Source: Nitrosopumilaceae archaeon (GTDB lineage: Archaea > Thermoproteota > Nitrososphaeria > Nitrososphaerales > Nitrosopumilaceae). From it: a DNA stretch of 7,781 nucleotides. The DNA lies in NCBI GenBank assembly GCA_007571225.1, contig RKRU01000030.1, positions 1 through 7,781 of the forward strand, in the 5' to 3' direction. The translations under genes were made by a program, and so were the position numbers. The notes under the pieces were generated by a model, which did not search any database, had not been told where the DNA came from, and saw nothing but the letters and a program-made list of their open reading frames with translations. This document shows, in pieces, positions 5,454 to 7,781 of the stretch; position 1 is the first letter of the stretch; each line of letters opens with the position of its first letter.

Positions 5454-7404
5454 CTCTAGATTCGAGCTCCGACATCAGCTTTTTTATTGTATCCCTACAC
5501 TTGATCGCGCTCTCAAAGTCCAAGGCGTGCGAGTACTCCTCCATCTTGGATTCTAACTCGGCCAACTCTGTGTGTATGTCGTGCGTGGACTTTGTACTGG
5601 AGATGTCAGTAGACCCTGACGGGTCTTCTGGTATGGCCTTTGTTATGGTGCGCGGCGTTATGCCGTGCTCTGCGTTGTATGTAGTCTGCTTGTTGCGGCG
5701 GCGCTCAGTCTCCCTCATGGCAGTCTTCATGGATTCAGTTGTCTTGTCAGCATACATTATGACTGCCCCGTTCTCGTTTCTTGCCGCACGTCCAAATGTC
5801 TGGATCAGACTCGTAGCGTTGCGCAAGAATCCCTCCTTGTCTGCATCAAGAATGGCCACCAAGGAGACTTCTGGTATGTCGAGGCCCTCCCTGAGCAGGT
5901 TGATCCCGACTAGCACATCAAACTCGCCTAAGCGCAGCTGGCGTATGATCTCAGTCCTCTGCAATCCGTCTATCTCAGAGTGCAGGTAGCGGACCCTGAT
6001 GCCGCGCACCGAAAGGTACTCTGCAAGATCCTCTGCCATACGCTTTGTCAGTGTAGTTACAAAGACACGCTCGTTCCTGGCCGCCCGCACCCCAATCTCG
6101 CGTACGAGGTCGTCCATCTGGCCCACTGTGGGACGGATCGTCACTTGTGGGTCTAGCAGTCCTGTGGGCCGCAGCAGCTGCTCGACTATTGCCGCAGATG
6201 TGCTCCTCTCGTATGCCGAGGGGGTGGCCGAGACGAAGATTGTCGGATGTCTAGTGTACTCTTCGAACTCTTCGAACTTTAGCGGCCGATTGTCGTATGC
6301 GCTAGGGAGTCTGAATCCGTGCTCGACTAGCTCCCTCTTTCTTGAGTGATCCCCCTTGTACATGCCGTGCAGCTGCGGAAGCGTAACGTGCGACTCGTCT
6401 ATTACAAGTATATAGTCGTCACCAAAAAAATCCATCAGGCAGAAGGCCTTCTCCCCGGGCCTTCTCCCATCAAAGTGTCTCGAGTAGTTCTCTATTCCAG
6501 AACAGTAGCCGAGCTCCTCGATCATCTCGACGTCATATGTGGTGCGCGTCTCAAGGCGCTGCCGCTCCAACTCGCGCAGCTCAGGTAGGCGGGTGGAGAG
6601 CTCGTCGCGTATGGAGCGTATAGCCCTTGTCCTTACATCGTCGGTTATAAGATAGTGCTTTGCTGGAAAGATGCGCATCTCGTCCAGCTCGTACCTTTCA
6701 TCCCGGGACACCCTGTCGAGTATGGATATGCGCTCCACTTCGTCGCCAAAGAGCGATATGCGCACCAGTTCTTCAGAGTATGCAGGCGTTATCTCTATGG
6801 TGTCCCCCCTGACGCGAAAGTTTCCGGGGGCCACCTCTATGTCGTTGCGCTCGTACCTAGCATCCACCAGTCTCTGTATGAGCGCGGTTCTGCCGTATCT
6901 GTCTCCGACACGGACTTGGAGGGCGACATCCTCCCAGTCCTTGGGGTTTCCAAGCGAGTATATGCAGGAGACGGTGGCAACTATAATGGTAGGCTCGCCT
7001 GAGAGCAGCATTGCAGTGGACTCTAGTCGCATCTTCTCTATCTTTTCATTTATCTGTGTATCCTTCTCAATGTACGTGTCAGTCTGCGGAATATAGCTCT
7101 CCGGCTGATAATAATCATAGTATGAGACAAAGTAGCCTACATTGTTGTTTGGAAAGAACTGCCTCAACTCCGAGTACAGCTGGGCGGCAAGCGTCTTGTT
7201 GTGCGAGATTACAAGGGCGTTCTTGCCGCTTCTGGCTATGACATTTGCAACCGAGAAGGTCTTACCACTTCCCGTGACTCCGAGCAGCGTCTGCCTAGAC
7301 CCTTCTAGTACGCCCCTGATGAGCGTGTCGATTGCCTGTGGTTGGTCGCCTGTAGGGACAAACTCGGAGACTAACTCGAATTTTTTTTTGTGGTGGCCGT
7401 CCAT
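5386..7404 (-). CDS. uvrB: UvrB, excinuclease ABC helicase-like damage-verification subunit
   Basis: 672-residue superfamily-2 helicase-like ATPase that receives the lesion from UvrA, inserts its beta-hairpin behind the damage and recruits UvrC. Visible: Walker A GVTGSGKT (42-49), the Tyr-rich beta-hairpin region YFVSYYDYYQPESYIPQTDT (91-110), DESH (336-339), VSATP (391-395), the arginine-finger motif QTFGRAARN (535-543) and the C-terminal UVR domain (about 612-647). The frame stays open to an ATG at 7635, but I place the start at the ATG at 7404. UvrB proteins begin a few residues before FELVSEF.PTGDQPQAI, the extra 77 residues resemble no UvrB N-terminus and are partly encoded by a dispersed repeat, and a TATA-like box lies 22-29 nt upstream of 7404. 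After the UVR domain a basic 22-residue tail (from Asp651) is encoded wholly within the overlap with uvrA. An A9 run encodes Lys6-Lys8. First gene of the operon. Confidence 0.96.
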   Translation of the reverse strand: MDGHHKKKFELVSEFVPTGDQPQAIDTLIRGVLEGSRQTLLGVTGSGKTFSVANVIARSGKNALVISHNKTLAAQLYSELRQFFPNNNVGYFVSYYDYYQPESYIPQTDTYIEKDTQINEKIEKMRLESTAMLLSGEPTIIVATVSCIYSLGNPKDWEDVALQVRVGDRYGRTALIQRLVDARYERNDIEVAPGNFRVRGDTIEITPAYSEELVRISLFGDEVERISILDRVSRDERYELDEMRIFPAKHYLITDDVRTRAIRSIRDELSTRLPELRELERQRLETRTTYDVEMIEELGYCSGIENYSRHFDGRRPGEKAFCLMDFFGDDYILVIDESHVTLPQLHGMYKGDHSRKRELVEHGFRLPSAYDNRPLKFEEFEEYTRHPTIFVSATPSAYERSTSAAIVEQLLRPTGLLDPQVTIRPTVGQMDDLVREIGVRAARNERVFVTTLTKRMAEDLAEYLSVRGIRVRYLHSEIDGLQRTEIIRQLRLGEFDVLVGINLLREGLDIPEVSLVAILDADKEGFLRNATSLIQTFGRAARNENGAVIMYADKTTESMKTAMRETERRRNKQTTYNAEHGITPRTITKAIPEDPSGSTDISSTKSTHDIHTELAELESKMEEYSHALDFESAIKCRDTIKKLMSELESRDGRRRIAQNKRGKAAQPQEHKP

Positions 7405-7424
7405 GGGTGGTGTTGTACTGGGTT

Positions 7425-7433
7425 CAATATAGA
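7425..7433 (-). promoter_or_regulatory. TATA-like box of the uvrB-uvrA-uvrC operon
   Basis: The minus strand reads TCTATATTG, with TCTATATT at -29 to -22 from the ATG at 7404. Archaeal TATA boxes centre about 26 nt before the transcription start, so initiation would fall at or next to the ATG and give a leaderless mRNA, common in archaea. The match to TTTAWATA is partial and no clear BRE purine pair precedes it. Confidence 0.5.
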
Positions 7434-7450
7434 CAGTGTAGTCTGGGTTA

Positions 7451-7480
7451 GGTGGGGCGTGGTGAGGTGAGGTGCGGTGG
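7451..7480 (+). repeat. GGTG-rich tract upstream of the uvrB promoter
   Basis: Thirty bases almost wholly of G and T with GGTG recurring at 5-10 bp spacing, just upstream of the TATA-like box (on the coding strand a CACC-rich stretch). It may be a simple-sequence tract or an upstream element. No known regulator site is recognised. Confidence 0.45.
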
Positions 7481-7503
7481 AAAAGAGCAATGCGCGGCAA
7501 CCA

Positions 7504-7574
7504 GTCAGGCCAATCCGGCAAATGTTTGAACTGGACAACCGTTTGAGTCCAGCGTAAACAATCTGCCAAATTTG
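7504..7574 (-). repeat. Dispersed repeat, copy C (inverted relative to A and B)
   Basis: On the minus strand 7573 to 7546 matches copy A positions 515-542 at 26 of 28 bases, including GATTGTTTACGCTGGACT. Weaker similarity continues past the core (GTCCAGTTCAAACATTTG against GTCCAACTCAAATG...CATTTGG in 567-589). The GTAAC-GTTTACGT left terminus is not recognisable, so this copy is partial or decayed. It lies 140-170 nt upstream of the uvrB ATG, in DNA I regard as non-coding. Confidence 0.75.
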
Positions 7575-7615
7575 TACCTGAGATTAACATTTCGCTATTG
7601 AAGAACAGCAATTGC

Positions 7616-7780
7616 TCACGTGACTTGGCAGTCATTTCTGTCTTGGCCGGTTACCTGATTCACTAGAGCACATGCCTTCTTGGTCTGCTGTAGGCCGCTA
7701 GTTGGAGCGCGCCCTTCCTGCTGCGCACCGAACTCCTCGCACTCAAGTGCCTGCCGCGTCTGCTGCAGCCGCCCGTTGGA
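7616..7780 (-). CDS. Possible C-terminal end of an unidentified protein, truncated by the window edge
   Basis: A minus-strand frame runs from the right edge to TGA at 7616-7618, giving 54 residues. It is hydrophilic and Gln/Glu-rich, with two LQQT(R/K) segments (LQQTRQA and LQQTKKA) spaced 25 residues apart, which hints at a repeat-containing, perhaps helical protein. I recognise no family. The same stretch is also open in another minus frame down to about position 7668 (Arg/Ser-rich) and in one plus frame, so its coding status is uncertain. If real, it lies upstream of uvrB in the same direction, separated by 211 bp carrying the uvrB promoter. Confidence 0.35.
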   Translation of the reverse strand, partial: SNGRLQQTRQALECEEFGAQQEGRAPTSGLQQTKKACALVNQVTGQDRNDCQVT

Positions 7781-7781
7781 G

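Overview
The window looks like chromosomal DNA of a mesophilic archaeon, most likely an ammonia-oxidising thaumarchaeon (Nitrososphaerota, Nitrosopumilus/Cenarchaeum-like). The first gene encodes a secreted-type blue-copper domain with a CMVHPWM copper loop, a hallmark of that group's many plastocyanin-like proteins. The uvrB promoter looks archaeal: a TATA-like box sits 22-29 nt before the ATG, implying a leaderless mRNA. Genus-level assignment is inference.

Layout from left to right. (1) Positions 2-430 (+): C-terminal part of a cupredoxin with a Thr/Glu/Pro-rich, tandemly repeated stalk, followed by a T-rich archaeal-type terminator. (2) Positions 431-874: an intergenic region holding two related ~85-bp repeat units (470-552 and 600-687). 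The outer ends of the pair form a perfect 17-bp inverted repeat. The stretch from 688 to 874 has no recognisable content. (3) Positions 875-7404 (-): a tightly packed operon, uvrB-uvrA-uvrC in transcription order, encoding a complete bacterial-type nucleotide excision repair system. uvrB and uvrA overlap by 68 nt; uvrA and uvrC overlap by 8 nt with a GTG start. (4) Positions 7405-7615: the uvrB upstream region, with the TATA-like box, a GGTG-rich tract and a third, inverted copy of the same repeat. (5) Positions 7616-7780 (-): the possible C-terminal end of an unidentified gene running in from the right.

The three Uvr proteins form one pathway. UvrA (with UvrB) finds bulky DNA lesions, UvrB verifies them and forms the pre-incision complex, and UvrC makes the two incisions. 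All key motifs are present in all three. The oddities are a 12-bp minisatellite that places a (GGQD)n spacer inside the UvrC RNase H-like nuclease domain, the absence of the C-terminal helix-hairpin-helix module of UvrC, A9 homopolymers in uvrB and uvrC, and a repeat family that flanks the whole operon in inverted orientation. I see no wholly new multi-gene system; the repeat family is the least explained element.
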